38,424 nt of DNA from IMG/VR virus record IMGVR_UViG_3300048694_001055, positions 1-38,424 of that record. The stretch is one strand, 5' to 3'. The notes below the pieces were generated by a model that saw nothing but the letters and a program-made list of their open reading frames with translations, ran no database searches and was not told the DNA's origin. How positions within the stretch are numbered: position 1 is the first letter of the stretch; every line of letters starts with the position of its first letter. The position numbers and the translations under genes are program-made. The stretch comes from a virus. Below, in pieces: positions 16,785 through 24,272 of this stretch.

Positions 16785-17429
16785 ATGAAGATAAAAACTA
16801 AATTCCATCTAACATTAGTTATATTGATAACTATAGCTAATTCTTTATTTGGCAATCCAATTGCTGGTATAGAAAAAGCGGATGCACTTGACATTAAAAA
16901 TCAAGCTGTGTATAATAAAAATATATCTAATATATATAATAATATTAATATAAAATATATAAGTATTAAATTATATACTAAATATAATAATATATATATT
17001 AATAATAATAAAAACACAATAAAGAAAATGAGTAATTCACTCAGCTTCAAAGAAAAAGTTGAAATCCTTATGTATTCTATAAAACAAGTAGAATCACATG
17101 GCAGGTATAAAGCCAGATCAAAATGGTCTCAGGCTTGTGGAGCATATCAATATATGCCTATAACTTGGAATAATTATAAGGGTTTCAAAACTGCATGTCT
17201 TGCTCCCGAATGGGCACAAGACTCTCGCATGAGAGGCGAGGTTAATTATCTCTGGAAGAAGTATCATGATTGGGAAAAAGTAATTGCCAGTCATTATATG
17301 CCAGCCTACGCTGGTAACAAGGCTAAATGGGATACAAAATATTTCCGTGGACAGCCTACTATCAGAGAATATGTTCAGAATGTTGAAAACAATTTGAACA
17401 AAGTAATGGTAGGTTTGGCAACTACCTAA
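16785..17429 (+). CDS. Secreted lysozyme-like/lytic transglycosylase lysin
   Basis: 214 residues. Residues 1-25 form a signal peptide or membrane anchor (charged start, then LTLVILITIANSLF). Residues 40-85 are a low-complexity Asn/Ile/Lys/Tyr linker. The catalytic domain begins near residue 88: E103 in the QVESHGRY helix is the likely acid, GAYQYMPITW (119-128) is the family's substrate loop, and YMPAYAG (171-177) completes it. Such domains cut peptidoglycan glycan strands. Being exported, it could act as a signal-arrest-type endolysin; no separate holin is obvious nearby. The Shine-Dalgarno AGGAGG is the strongest in the window. A hairpin follows the stop codon. Confidence 0.82.
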   Translation: MKIKTKFHLTLVILITIANSLFGNPIAGIEKADALDIKNQAVYNKNISNIYNNINIKYISIKLYTKYNNIYINNNKNTIKKMSNSLSFKEKVEILMYSIKQVESHGRYKARSKWSQACGAYQYMPITWNNYKGFKTACLAPEWAQDSRMRGEVNYLWKKYHDWEKVIASHYMPAYAGNKAKWDTKYFRGQPTIREYVQNVENNLNKVMVGLATT

Positions 17430-17436
17430 TTTTAAA

Positions 17437-17464
17437 AATGGGGGGATGTAAAAGTCCCCCCATT
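17437..17464 (+). terminator. Perfect hairpin after lysin gene
   Basis: A 10-bp perfect inverted repeat, AATGGGGGGA (17437-17446) and TCCCCCCATT (17455-17464), with an 8-nt loop, 7 bp after the lysin stop. No clear T-run follows, so it may attenuate transcription or stabilise the lysin mRNA rather than terminate fully. Confidence 0.6.
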
Positions 17465-17482
17465 CCTATTAGAAAGTTTAAT

Positions 17483-17689
17483 ATGCGTTTAAAAATTTTT
17501 ATAAGACATCAAAATGAATCAAGCCAACCTTTTATGTGTATAAACACAGATCATGCTATGCCTTTAATTCCACTAATCACAGATGATTTAAATATAATAT
17601 TAAAATGTTTTATTAAAGATTGTGGATATGTTTATTATCCAGGTCTTTTAGTTTATGAAAAAATTTTAAAAGAGCAATTAAATGTTTAG
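17483..17689 (+). CDS. Hypothetical protein
   Basis: 68 residues, no recognised family. I start it at 17483, with AGAAAG upstream, because the earlier in-frame ATG at 17438 lies inside the hairpin that follows the lysin gene. The product has an MRLKIFIRHQ start and a DCGYVYYPGLL segment. It ends in an 8-nt overlap with the next gene, so the two are probably translationally coupled. Confidence 0.6.
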   Translation: MRLKIFIRHQNESSQPFMCINTDHAMPLIPLITDDLNIILKCFIKDCGYVYYPGLLVYEKILKEQLNV

Positions 17690-18140
17690 AGATTGTGGAG
17701 AATGCACTAAATGCTGTGAAGGATATCTTCATGGAGAAACTGATTTAACTATGAAAAATGGTAGAGTTTTTAAACTTGGAGGATCTCCGTGTCCAATAGT
17801 TGAATTAGGTAAAGGATGCACAGATTATGAAAATCGCCCAGAATCGCCTTGTAGAGGCTTTAAGTGCGAATGGTTGAAAAGACCTGACGTATACCCCGAT
17901 GAAATGCGTCCAGATCGCATCCTAGCCATTTTTAGCCTGCAGGAAGTAGAAGGTGTTCCGTATCTTAGAGTAACTGAAGCTGGATCAAAATTAGATTCTG
18001 AAGTTTTGTCTCATGCAATTAAAGTAACCCTAAGCAATAGGTTTAATCTTTATTGGGAAGTGGATGGCAAAATGCATTGGTTTGGGAATAAAGATTTTAT
18101 TACAGTTATGAATAAATATAAAGAAAAGAGCCTAAAATGA
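17682..18140 (+). CDS. YkgJ-like CxxCxxxCC metal-binding protein
   Basis: 152 residues. The N-terminus carries CGECTKCCEG, the cysteine cluster of the YkgJ/CxxCxxCC family, and further cysteines follow (SPCPIVE, GCTDYENRP, CRGFKCEW). These proteins are thought to bind zinc or an iron-sulfur centre; no reaction is established. Homologues are common in T4-like and environmental phages. The start overlaps the upstream stop by 8 nt and the stop overlaps the next start as ATGA. Confidence 0.8.
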   Translation: MFRDCGECTKCCEGYLHGETDLTMKNGRVFKLGGSPCPIVELGKGCTDYENRPESPCRGFKCEWLKRPDVYPDEMRPDRILAIFSLQEVEGVPYLRVTEAGSKLDSEVLSHAIKVTLSNRFNLYWEVDGKMHWFGNKDFITVMNKYKEKSLK

Positions 18141-18325
18141 ATGAAGAACAAAAAGAAGCAATGCAAGAGCTACTTGCAGGAATTTATATACAAAATTTAA
18201 GAATATATGATGTGCTTATGGCTTTACTTGCATCTCAAAATGTAAGCACAGCCAATAAATTAGAAGAATTACACAAAGAAGGAAAAATATTGGGTCCAGC
18301 CCCAGCATTAAAGATTGAAGATTGA
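18137..18325 (+). CDS. Hypothetical protein
   Basis: 62 residues, largely helical, with no recognised domain (EEQKEAMQELLAGIYIQ, LEELHKEGKI). It starts in a 4-nt ATGA overlap with the YkgJ-like gene, which supports real translation. It could be a small coiled-coil partner. Confidence 0.6.
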   Translation: MNEEQKEAMQELLAGIYIQNLRIYDVLMALLASQNVSTANKLEELHKEGKILGPAPALKIED

Positions 18326-18353
18326 TATAATAGCGATATATGGTATCGCTCCG

Positions 18354-18635
18354 ATGAATGCCCAAGAAATTCGTTACAGGGTAGATAAAATAAAATTAAA
18401 AGCAGGATGTGAAATCTGTGGGTACAGAAAACATCCAGCAGCATTATCTTTTGATCATACAGATCCAACAAATAAATATAAAACAAAATCTGGTAAAAAA
18501 GTAAACATAGCTGATATGGTAAAAGGTGGAAGATACGCTTGGAAAACAATAGCAGAAGAAATACAAAAATGTAGAGTGCTATGTATGAATTGCCATATGG
18601 AAGTAACTCATCCAAGAAAAGATTTGAAAGGGTAA
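18354..18635 (+). CDS. HNH endonuclease-like protein
   Basis: 93 residues with the layout of small phage HNH proteins: C19-x2-C22, the catalytic-type D34-H35 (SFDHTDP), then AWKTIAEEIQKC and C77-x2-C80-H81 (CMNCHMEVTH). The four cysteines should bind zinc. Some such proteins nick DNA in packaging or homing; others are of unknown use. An in-frame TTG at 18315 would give a longer form overlapping the previous gene, but the ATG at 18354 matches the usual N-terminus of the family. Confidence 0.75.
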   Translation: MNAQEIRYRVDKIKLKAGCEICGYRKHPAALSFDHTDPTNKYKTKSGKKVNIADMVKGGRYAWKTIAEEIQKCRVLCMNCHMEVTHPRKDLKG

Positions 18636-18636
18636 A

Positions 18637-19209
18637 ATGTCAAAATTTTGGAAAAGTATAAATGATAAAGATATTGCTCTTGATGCAATACTCACAGGGT
18701 ACAAAGGTGAAGTAGAAAATATGCCTGTATATGAAGAAGTTACAAAAAGGCTAAAGCATCATGGCTCTATTTTAGATTTTGGATGCGGAGCAGGAAGAAA
18801 TATAAAATATTTACAAGATCACTATGATACTGTATATGGGTATGATTATGATAATATGTTGCAATTTGTTTCACGTGAAACATTAAATAGTAATGTAATT
18901 TTAACTTCTGATTTAAATAAAATTTATCTTTATAAATATGATGAAATATTATTTTCATTAGTTTTACAACATATTACACCAAATGAAATTAGATCAATCT
19001 TAGAAAATCTTTCTCTTGCTTCCCGTAGATTTATTATACATTCAAGAACTTGGGTAGATTTTACTTTTGAACCAATTCTTCCTATTCTTGAAGAATATTT
19101 TAATATAGTTGAAATAGAATATATTAAAGATCACAATTCTCCTGAAAATGATCACTTTATAGGAGTTTTTACAAATAAAAACAGTTATAAACCATTACTT
19201 GTTGGTTAA
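18637..19209 (+). CDS. Class I SAM-dependent methyltransferase
   Basis: 190 residues. Motif I is ILDFGCGAGRNIKYL, followed by an acidic YGYDYDN segment, as in Rossmann-fold methyltransferases. The substrate is not predictable. It is paralogous to the protein at 37496: both share the DxGCGxG loop, the Y(G/A)YDxxNML segment and an I-x-SDLNxI stretch, so the phage carries two diverged copies. It starts 1 bp after the HNH stop in a run of tightly spaced genes. Confidence 0.83.
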   Translation: MSKFWKSINDKDIALDAILTGYKGEVENMPVYEEVTKRLKHHGSILDFGCGAGRNIKYLQDHYDTVYGYDYDNMLQFVSRETLNSNVILTSDLNKIYLYKYDEILFSLVLQHITPNEIRSILENLSLASRRFIIHSRTWVDFTFEPILPILEEYFNIVEIEYIKDHNSPENDHFIGVFTNKNSYKPLLVG

Positions 19210-19238
19210 TATGATAAAATAATATTAAAAGGAGTAAA

Positions 19239-19400
19239 ATGGGATATAGACATAACAGGTTTTATGGGACCCCACCATCTTTTACTGGATATACCATTAA
19301 TTCAAGAAAAGTTGGTACTTCTAAAAAAACAGGATTTTTAAAAAAAGTAGTTAAGAGAATACATGATTATACAAGTAATAGGACTGCCAGGTTCAGGTAA
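19239..19400 (+). CDS. Small basic protein
   Basis: 53 residues, Lys/Arg/Thr-rich (MGYRHNRFYGTPPS, TSKKTGFLKKVVKRIH). A good AAAAGGAG lies five bases before the ATG. It overlaps the following kinase gene by 38 nt in another frame. No family recognised. Its charge would suit nucleic-acid or membrane binding. Confidence 0.55.
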   Translation: MGYRHNRFYGTPPSFTGYTINSRKVGTSKKTGFLKKVVKRIHDYTSNRTARFR

Positions 19401-20118
19401 AACCACATTTGCAAAAGAATTGGCAGCTAGAATTAATGCAATACATTTAAACGCAGATGATGTTAGAGCAGAATTAAATAAAGATTTAGGTTTTAGCGAA
19501 GAAGATAGAATTGAACAAGCTAGACGAATGGGAGCTTTGTCTAGATTAATTAATAATCAAGGCTATCATGTTGTAGTTGATTTTATTAATCCTACTAGTA
19601 AAACAAGAGATGCTTTTGGAAAACCAGATAAAATTGTATGGTTAAACAGAACCCCAATGCGTAATTTTGCAGATACAACAGCAATGTGGGAAATCCCTAC
19701 AAAAGCAGATTTAGTTTTTGACGATATGCTTGAATATGAGCAAGCAGTTAGGCTTGCAATAATTGATTTTGGTTTACACGACTGGCGTGAACCAACAACA
19801 TTAATGTTAGGTAGATATCAGCCATGGCATGAAGGACATCATGCTTTATATAAAGAAGCGGGAAAGCGAACCAATCAAGTTCTTCTTGGAGTAAGAGATA
19901 CATATAGAACAAGCGAAAAAGATCCATTAAATTTTGAACAGGTAAAATACTATATTGGTAAAGATTCAGTAATGGATAAAGCAATGGTTTTAAAACTTCC
20001 TAATATAACTAATATCGTTTATGGAAGAGATGTTGGATATAAAATTGAGCAAGTTGAATTGCCAGAAAATATACAATCTATTTCTGCAACTCAAAAAAGA
20101 AAGGAAATGGGCATATGA
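19363..20118 (+). CDS. APS kinase-like / nucleotidylyltransferase fusion
   Basis: 251 residues in two domains. Residues 1-135 resemble adenylylsulfate kinase (CysC): P-loop GLPGSGKT (7-14), DDVRAELNKDLGFSEEDR (32-49) and VVDFINP. That enzyme makes PAPS from APS and ATP. Residues 145-251 are an HxGH nucleotidylyltransferase: GRYQPWHEGHH (150-160) and the C-terminal ISATQKR (240-246), the pattern of NMN adenylyltransferases and relatives. The order is the reverse of NadR. The second domain is too short for a full ATP sulfurylase, so its substrate is open. A PAPS-type sulfotransferase lies four genes downstream. It ends as ATGA with the next gene. Confidence 0.83.
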   Translation: MIIQVIGLPGSGKTTFAKELAARINAIHLNADDVRAELNKDLGFSEEDRIEQARRMGALSRLINNQGYHVVVDFINPTSKTRDAFGKPDKIVWLNRTPMRNFADTTAMWEIPTKADLVFDDMLEYEQAVRLAIIDFGLHDWREPTTLMLGRYQPWHEGHHALYKEAGKRTNQVLLGVRDTYRTSEKDPLNFEQVKYYIGKDSVMDKAMVLKLPNITNIVYGRDVGYKIEQVELPENIQSISATQKRKEMGI

Positions 20119-20312
20119 AACATTTAAATTTAGTTAAAGAAAATTATTTTAAACATATGCTAGAGGCATGGCTAGTTGCTTTTGTTTTTATTCTATCTGG
20201 AATAATTTGTTTTATTCATTCATTTTTCCCGTTTTTGTTTCAAACAACTGCATCAACAATGGTAAAAAAAATTATTAAAAGAACTAATGATAGGCAAAAA
20301 AAAGATGAATAA
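20115..20312 (+). CDS. DUF6356-like small membrane protein
   Basis: 65 residues. The pattern NYFKHMLEAWLVAFVFILSG, then CFIHSFFPFLFQTTAS and a basic C-terminus, matches DUF6356 as I remember it: one or two hydrophobic segments with conserved His, Pro and Phe. Members occur in alphaproteobacteria and in T4-like marine phages; the function is unknown. The start overlaps the upstream stop as ATGA. Confidence 0.7.
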   Translation: MKHLNLVKENYFKHMLEAWLVAFVFILSGIICFIHSFFPFLFQTTASTMVKKIIKRTNDRQKKDE

Positions 20313-20604
20313 AATATTTTACATATGGAAAATTGTTAAAGATCGTTGGTTAAAGCCTTATGACGATATAATTTTGCGTTTTAATACAAAAGCAGAACAA
20401 GGAAATCCACTTATTTGGCGTGTATTTGTAAATGGAATAGAATATCTAGCTAGTGAATTTGAAATTCATGGTTATGTTTACAGTGCACTTACAAAAGAAC
20501 AAGATAATATAAAATATAATGTAGGATGCAAAGGTAGAATTAGGTGGGAAGGCTCTAAGGCAGTTATAATTACTCCAAAAAAAGCTAACGATATTGTTAT
20601 ATGA
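20305..20604 (+). CDS. Hypothetical protein
   Basis: 99 residues from the ATG at 20305, chosen over 20287 because it gives the 8-nt start-stop overlap used elsewhere in this genome. The pattern NPLIWRVFVNGIEYLASEFEIHG, then GCKGRIRWEGSKAVI, resembles a conserved unknown family of T4-like environmental phages. It is probably a small beta-rich protein. It ends as ATGA with the next gene. Confidence 0.65.
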   Translation: MNKIFYIWKIVKDRWLKPYDDIILRFNTKAEQGNPLIWRVFVNGIEYLASEFEIHGYVYSALTKEQDNIKYNVGCKGRIRWEGSKAVIITPKKANDIVI

Positions 20605-21206
20605 AAGAATTTTTAAGTAAAATATTTAAATACTATGATCCATTTACTTTAATACATCATAAAAATTATGATGTATCTAAAATAGAAAAACATATTTCTA
20701 GTTATACAGAAAAAGAATGGTTGCTAGACACTTCTAGACAAAGCATGTTTGGATCACACCAAGAAACTAATTCATATTTTATTACAGACCATAGAGCAAA
20801 TTGGAATTTAAGAGAAAACTACGAACCAATATTTAGATGTCAAGATCCAGTACTTTGGGAATTGGTAAAGCCAATTATTGAAGATTTAGAGCATATACAT
20901 AATGGTAAAGTTGGAAAATCATTATTAATTAAACTTCCTGCACACGCATCAATAGAAGATCATTATGATTCAGGACAGTTATTGGGAGTATCAAGAAGGA
21001 ATCATGTTGTTATTACTACAAATCCAGATGTATCTTTTATAGTTGACACAGATACTGTTCACATGAAGCAAGGAGAATGCTGGGAAATTAATAATGACAA
21101 GCGTCATGAAGTAATTAATGCAGGAGACACAGATAGAGTACATTTACTAGTAGATATTATTCCACAGTGGGCTATAGATATGTATGAGCTTCAAAGACCA
21201 GAATGA
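20601..21206 (+). CDS. Aspartyl/asparaginyl beta-hydroxylase-like dioxygenase
   Basis: 201 residues. The central segment LIKLPAHASIEDHYDSG places H121 and D123 as iron ligands. A basic SRRNH follows, with KRHEVINAG (distal H169) and DRVHLLVD (R179 for 2-oxoglutarate). This is the AspH-type cupin arrangement, a third Fe(II)/2OG enzyme in the window and in a different subfamily from those at 487 and 1139. The substrate is unknown. It overlaps its neighbours by 4 nt on both sides. Confidence 0.8.
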   Translation: MKEFLSKIFKYYDPFTLIHHKNYDVSKIEKHISSYTEKEWLLDTSRQSMFGSHQETNSYFITDHRANWNLRENYEPIFRCQDPVLWELVKPIIEDLEHIHNGKVGKSLLIKLPAHASIEDHYDSGQLLGVSRRNHVVITTNPDVSFIVDTDTVHMKQGECWEINNDKRHEVINAGDTDRVHLLVDIIPQWAIDMYELQRPE

Positions 21207-21799
21207 TATACTCTCCAGACCATAAACTATTAGTTTTAAAAAATTATAAAGTAGGTAGCACATCTTTAGAAATTGAGCTATCCAAAATTTTGCCAGAAAA
21301 TGCTATAGCAACTCCTATTTGGCCAGAACATAAAGACCATAAGCCAAGAAACTATGGCCAGTATACAAATCATGAACTAATAAAAGACATAGACCTTCCT
21401 TACGAGACATCAATAGTTTTTGTAAGAAATCCATTTGAGCAGGTATTATCATATTATTATATGCTTTTATATATTATGGGATTGGACGACACAAGTGAGG
21501 CCGTCAACAGGTATTTTAATGATAATTTATCAGATATGTGGCTAAGAAGTACACATGATGTATATACAATAAATAAAGAGATAGCAGTTACTCATATATT
21601 GCGATATGAGAGGGGGATTGAGGCGGAAATGAACCCAATCCTTAAAAATCTAGGTATACAACCTATAAAGCTTACTACGAATGAAAAATCATTCAATAAG
21701 CATAAACGGTCTTATAAGGACGTATTTTCCTCTGATCAACTAGATATGATCAGAAATGAATGGATATGGGAATTTACTCACTTATATCCCATGGAATAA
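21203..21799 (+). CDS. PAPS-dependent sulfotransferase-like protein
   Basis: 198 residues. The N-terminal LKNYKVGSTSLE (K16, GSTS 18-21) is the 5'-phosphosulfate loop, and VFVRNPFEQVLSYYY (R75, S83) is the 3'-phosphate motif, as in carbohydrate sulfotransferases of the Sulfotransfer_2 type. It would move sulfate from PAPS to a sugar hydroxyl. The APS-kinase-like gene in the same operon could supply PAPS. The last 18 nt overlap the convergent deacetylase gene. Confidence 0.82.
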   Translation: MIYSPDHKLLVLKNYKVGSTSLEIELSKILPENAIATPIWPEHKDHKPRNYGQYTNHELIKDIDLPYETSIVFVRNPFEQVLSYYYMLLYIMGLDDTSEAVNRYFNDNLSDMWLRSTHDVYTINKEIAVTHILRYERGIEAEMNPILKNLGIQPIKLTTNEKSFNKHKRSYKDVFSSDQLDMIRNEWIWEFTHLYPME

Positions 21800-22432
21800 G
21801 TCATCTGAGCTGAGACAGACTCCTTTGACTATTTTGTAGTTTTCTTTTGCAAGATTTCCCGTCGAAAAAAAGTATTCTCCAGCCATAGCTAATTGACTCT
21901 TATACTCAACCATAGCTTTAAGCTTTCTATCCAGCATATTTGGATTGTATATGCCAATAGGAGCATTTATACTAGGCACTGAAGAGAATATTCTAGGTAT
22001 GCTCCAACTGGAGAGCTTATCAGCTAGCATTACCGCCTCAAAAACTTTAATATGATCAGGATGTCCATATCCGCCATACTCATTATAGGTTAAGACTACG
22101 TCTGGTTCTTCTTTTTCTACAATATTCGCTATGCGTTTAGCTAAGATATAAGTATCAACTTTATCTAATTTTCCATCCATATAGCCTAATCTGTGAATAT
22201 TACTTATTCCAATGTGTCCCGCTGCTTTTTGCAATTCCTCAATTCTAAAAATAGGATCTTCGTCTATTGTTAAATCGTATAAATTAGGAACTCTTACATT
22301 TTCACCTTGTTGTCCATCTGTACACATAATTAAAGATACATTTATGCCTAAATCAGAGTAATGACTAGATGTAATTCCATTACATATAGTCTCATCATCT
22401 GGGTGTGCATGTATTAGTAGTAACTTAGGCAT
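21782..22432 (-). CDS. PIG-L family N-acetylglucosamine deacetylase-like protein
   Basis: 216 residues. AHPDDE (9-14) and GHPDH (H124, D126, H127) are the zinc-binding motifs of the PIG-L/MshB family, which deacetylates GlcNAc conjugates. In actinobacteria such enzymes act in mycothiol synthesis; in phages the substrate is probably a surface glycan or a nucleotide-sugar product (inference). It converges on the sulfotransferase and is preceded by the FkbM gene, so these enzymes form one glycan-modification neighbourhood. Confidence 0.85.
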   Translation of the reverse strand: MPKLLLIHAHPDDETICNGITSSHYSDLGINVSLIMCTDGQQGENVRVPNLYDLTIDEDPIFRIEELQKAAGHIGISNIHRLGYMDGKLDKVDTYILAKRIANIVEKEEPDVVLTYNEYGGYGHPDHIKVFEAVMLADKLSSWSIPRIFSSVPSINAPIGIYNPNMLDRKLKAMVEYKSQLAMAGEYFFSTGNLAKENYKIVKGVCLSSDDLFHGI

Positions 22433-22434
22433 AA

Positions 22435-23055
22435 TTATTTAGTGAATATAACATTACTTTGTTTACGATATGGGAGTATATCTGCAAAATCCAATTCTTT
22501 AAACCCATATCCCGCCAAATAATTTATAACATCATTATACAACCATTGATCTTGCCAAAAATGATGATTTTCTATTTCAATATGAATACTAGAAACTTTT
22601 TCTAATAATTTACTAGCACCTAGAAGAACTTCTTTGTTTGCTCCTTCAACATCTACCCATAAACAAATATTTTCTTCTGTATCCTTAAAATATTCATCTA
22701 GGGTTGTTGTTTCAACCCCTAGTTCTGAATATAAAATATTATAAGCTTCATGAGGAGCTAATATACTATTTCTTACTTCTTTTGCTGGATTTGTATCATT
22801 ACGCATTTTAAAAGTTCCCGCACCTGAAGTATTAGATATTGTTTTATTTATGTAATTTATTTCTTTAGGTATTTCATTTTTAAAATTATTATAAACAAAA
22901 GGACTTGCTTCAAAAGCATATATTGTATTTACTTTTCCAATCATTGTTTTAGAAAATTCTGCTTTGTATGCTCCAACTTCTATAGATATAGTTGGCTTTA
23001 ATGCTTCTTGCATTTCAATAAATCTATTAAATAATCTAATTTCTTCTTTATTCAT
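22435..23055 (-). CDS. FkbM family methyltransferase
   Basis: 206 residues. SIEVGAYKAEFS is motif I, YAFEASP is the acidic loop, and TTLDEYF, followed by WVDVEGANKEVLLGA, is the FkbM hallmark. Members O-methylate sugars or polyketides. It starts with an ATG after a poor ribosome site, 9 bp downstream of a leftward TATAAT, and ends 2 bp before the deacetylase start. Confidence 0.85.
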   Translation of the reverse strand: MNKEEIRLFNRFIEMQEALKPTISIEVGAYKAEFSKTMIGKVNTIYAFEASPFVYNNFKNEIPKEINYINKTISNTSGAGTFKMRNDTNPAKEVRNSILAPHEAYNILYSELGVETTTLDEYFKDTEENICLWVDVEGANKEVLLGASKLLEKVSSIHIEIENHHFWQDQWLYNDVINYLAGYGFKELDFADILPYRKQSNVIFTK

Positions 23056-23063
23056 ATTTTTTA

Positions 23064-23069
23064 ATTATA
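23064..23069 (-). promoter_or_regulatory. Candidate -10 box for FkbM/deacetylase pair
   Basis: TATAAT on the minus strand, 8 bp before the FkbM ATG. No clear -35 is present. The resulting mRNA would have almost no leader. Confidence 0.45.
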
Positions 23070-23195
23070 CCCCACTTTTTCATTTTGAAAAAATGTTAAT
23101 ATTTTTTTAATTTGTATGATCCACGTTTTAAAATCAAAAATAAAAAAAGATAGTGTGCCCATATTGTCCCAATATGTCCGATTTTTTTCGTAAAA

Positions 23196-23211
23196 TGTGG
23201 TCTATATCACA
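23196..23211. promoter_or_regulatory. Crp-like palindrome (one mismatch)
   Basis: TGTGG-TCTATA-TCACA, one base off TGTGA-N6-TCACA. It lies 54 bp before the -10 box of the next promoter. Confidence 0.55.
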
Positions 23212-23242
23212 TGAATTTTGTCCGTTATGTCCGTTTTGCGAC

Positions 23243-23271
23243 TTGAAAAAGTCAGATTTGTATGCTAGTAT
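23243..23271 (+). promoter_or_regulatory. Early promoter
   Basis: TTGAAA (23243-23248), a 17-nt spacer beginning AAGTCAG and ending TGC, and TAGTAT (23266-23271). It has the spacer GTC and the extended -10 shared by this promoter family. Confidence 0.65.
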
Positions 23272-23313
23272 TCTACTATAACAATTAAATATAAAGTAAA
23301 TCCTGTGAGCCTC

Positions 23314-23354
23314 TGAGCCTAGCAAATAATCCGAAAGGTGAGCCTAGCAAATAA
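23314..23354 (+). repeat. Two 16-bp direct repeats in early leader
   Basis: TGAGCCTAGCAAATAA at 23314-23329 and again at 23339-23354, with a further AGCAAATAAT just after. They lie in the transcribed leader. A CCGAAAGG resembling this phage's ribosome site lies between the copies. Confidence 0.8.
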
Positions 23355-23408
23355 GAGCAAATAATCAGGTCAGCATAGTTAAAGAATATCTCTTGAAAGG
23401 AGAATATA

Positions 23409-23606
23409 ATGTCTAAGTATTCAATTATTCAGACCCCACTTAATAAGTGGGCTGTTATCTGTCCAATGGTAGAGAGAGCATACTCTACTTCCCGCCTTGT
23501 TATGCCTACATGGTTACCTGCTAACCATACTCATATGGGTATCTTTAATACACTAGATGAGGCTAGTGTTCGTATGCATAACCTTAGAGAAACTGAGGTG
23601 CTATAA
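23409..23606 (+). CDS. Hypothetical early protein
   Basis: 65 residues, unrecognised (WAVICPMVERAYSTSR, GIFNTLDEASVRMHN). GAAAGGAG lies six bases before the ATG. It is the first gene of the early block and ends as TAATG with the next gene. Confidence 0.65.
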   Translation: MSKYSIIQTPLNKWAVICPMVERAYSTSRLVMPTWLPANHTHMGIFNTLDEASVRMHNLRETEVL

Positions 23607-23812
23607 TGTCTTTAATGACTGATAATAAATATATTCCTACATGGGAACGCTCATATAACAAATGGGATACAGAACCCGAAATATGGGATAAGGATATTGT
23701 AGAAGAAGAAACTACAGAAGAAGACCTTGCTACTTCCCGCTTTCTTGCATCGCTTGACTTAATGGAAATAGATGAGATAGAATTAGAAGAAGACCTAGAG
23801 GAAGAAGAATAA
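23606..23812 (+). CDS. Acidic early protein
   Basis: 68 residues, strongly acidic, with a C-terminus of almost only Glu/Asp/Leu (EIDEIELEEDLEEEE). Acidic small phage proteins can act as DNA mimics or bind host enzymes, but nothing here is specific. The start shares one base with the previous stop (TAATG). Confidence 0.62.
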   Translation: MSLMTDNKYIPTWERSYNKWDTEPEIWDKDIVEEETTEEDLATSRFLASLDLMEIDEIELEEDLEEEE

Positions 23813-23814
23813 TA

Positions 23815-23931
23815 ATGGATTTAGGGCGTATTGGTTTTATTGGTTTAGAGATATGCATACTAGGTATTCTCTTAATTGAATTGTATAAAGTAACTAGTGA
23901 TTTATTTACAGAATTAAAGGAGAATAAATAA
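23815..23931 (+). CDS. Small single-span membrane protein
   Basis: 38 residues: one hydrophobic segment (GFIGLEICILGILLIEL) and a charged tail. It has no strong ribosome site of its own and sits 2 bp after the previous stop, so coupling is likely. Confidence 0.5.
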   Translation: MDLGRIGFIGLEICILGILLIELYKVTSDLFTELKENK

Positions 23932-24099
23932 ATGCATTGCAATTGTAAAGAAACAGCTTTTAAAACAAATAGTGTGTGTGGCTGTAATTGCCACCCTAAC
24001 AATAAAGATGCTTTTGGTTTTTCTAATGCAATACAATTAGATCATCTTAGTAATGAACAGATAAATATGCTAGATGAAATGTTTAAAGACTTTAAATAA
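23932..24099 (+). CDS. Small cysteine-rich protein
   Basis: 55 residues. CNC near the N-terminus and CGCNCH later suggest a bound zinc. The C-terminal part is helical (LSNEQINMLDEMFKDF). AAAGGAG lies eight bases upstream of the ATG, within the end of the preceding gene. Confidence 0.6.
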   Translation: MHCNCKETAFKTNSVCGCNCHPNNKDAFGFSNAIQLDHLSNEQINMLDEMFKDFK

Positions 24100-24224
24100 A
24101 ATCTAATAATTTATGCGTAAATAATTTGGACATTTCGGGCAGCCCCACGTGTGCCACGTGCGTCAAGTCAACACGCCGTATAAAATGGTCATATTTTATT
24201 TTATGACTAGTCCTACCTACAAAA

Positions 24225-24240
24225 TGTGACCTACTTCACA
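24225..24240. promoter_or_regulatory. Crp-like palindrome (exact)
   Basis: TGTGA-CCTACT-TCACA, an exact match to the Crp/GlxR half-sites, 56 bp before the -10 box of the promoter at 24297. Confidence 0.7.
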
Positions 24241-24272
24241 ATCCCAAATGTCCGTTTTGATAGCATTTTGCT

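Larger units (their letters stand above)
23070..23408 (+). other. Gene-free divergent control region
   Basis: About 340 bp between the leftward FkbM gene and the first early gene. It holds three TGTCCG boxes (near 23175, 23219 and 23228), a Crp-like palindrome, an early promoter, and an unusually long leader with two identical 16-bp direct repeats. I see no ORF with a usable start in the leader. Confidence 0.7.

Noticed and set aside
17438-17482. Earlier ATG for the gene ending at 17689
   Set aside because: It lies within a perfect hairpin following the lysin gene and has no ribosome site.
23134-23325. Leftward 63-codon ORF in the early control region
   Set aside because: Overlaps the promoter, the Crp-like site and repeats; no ribosome site.
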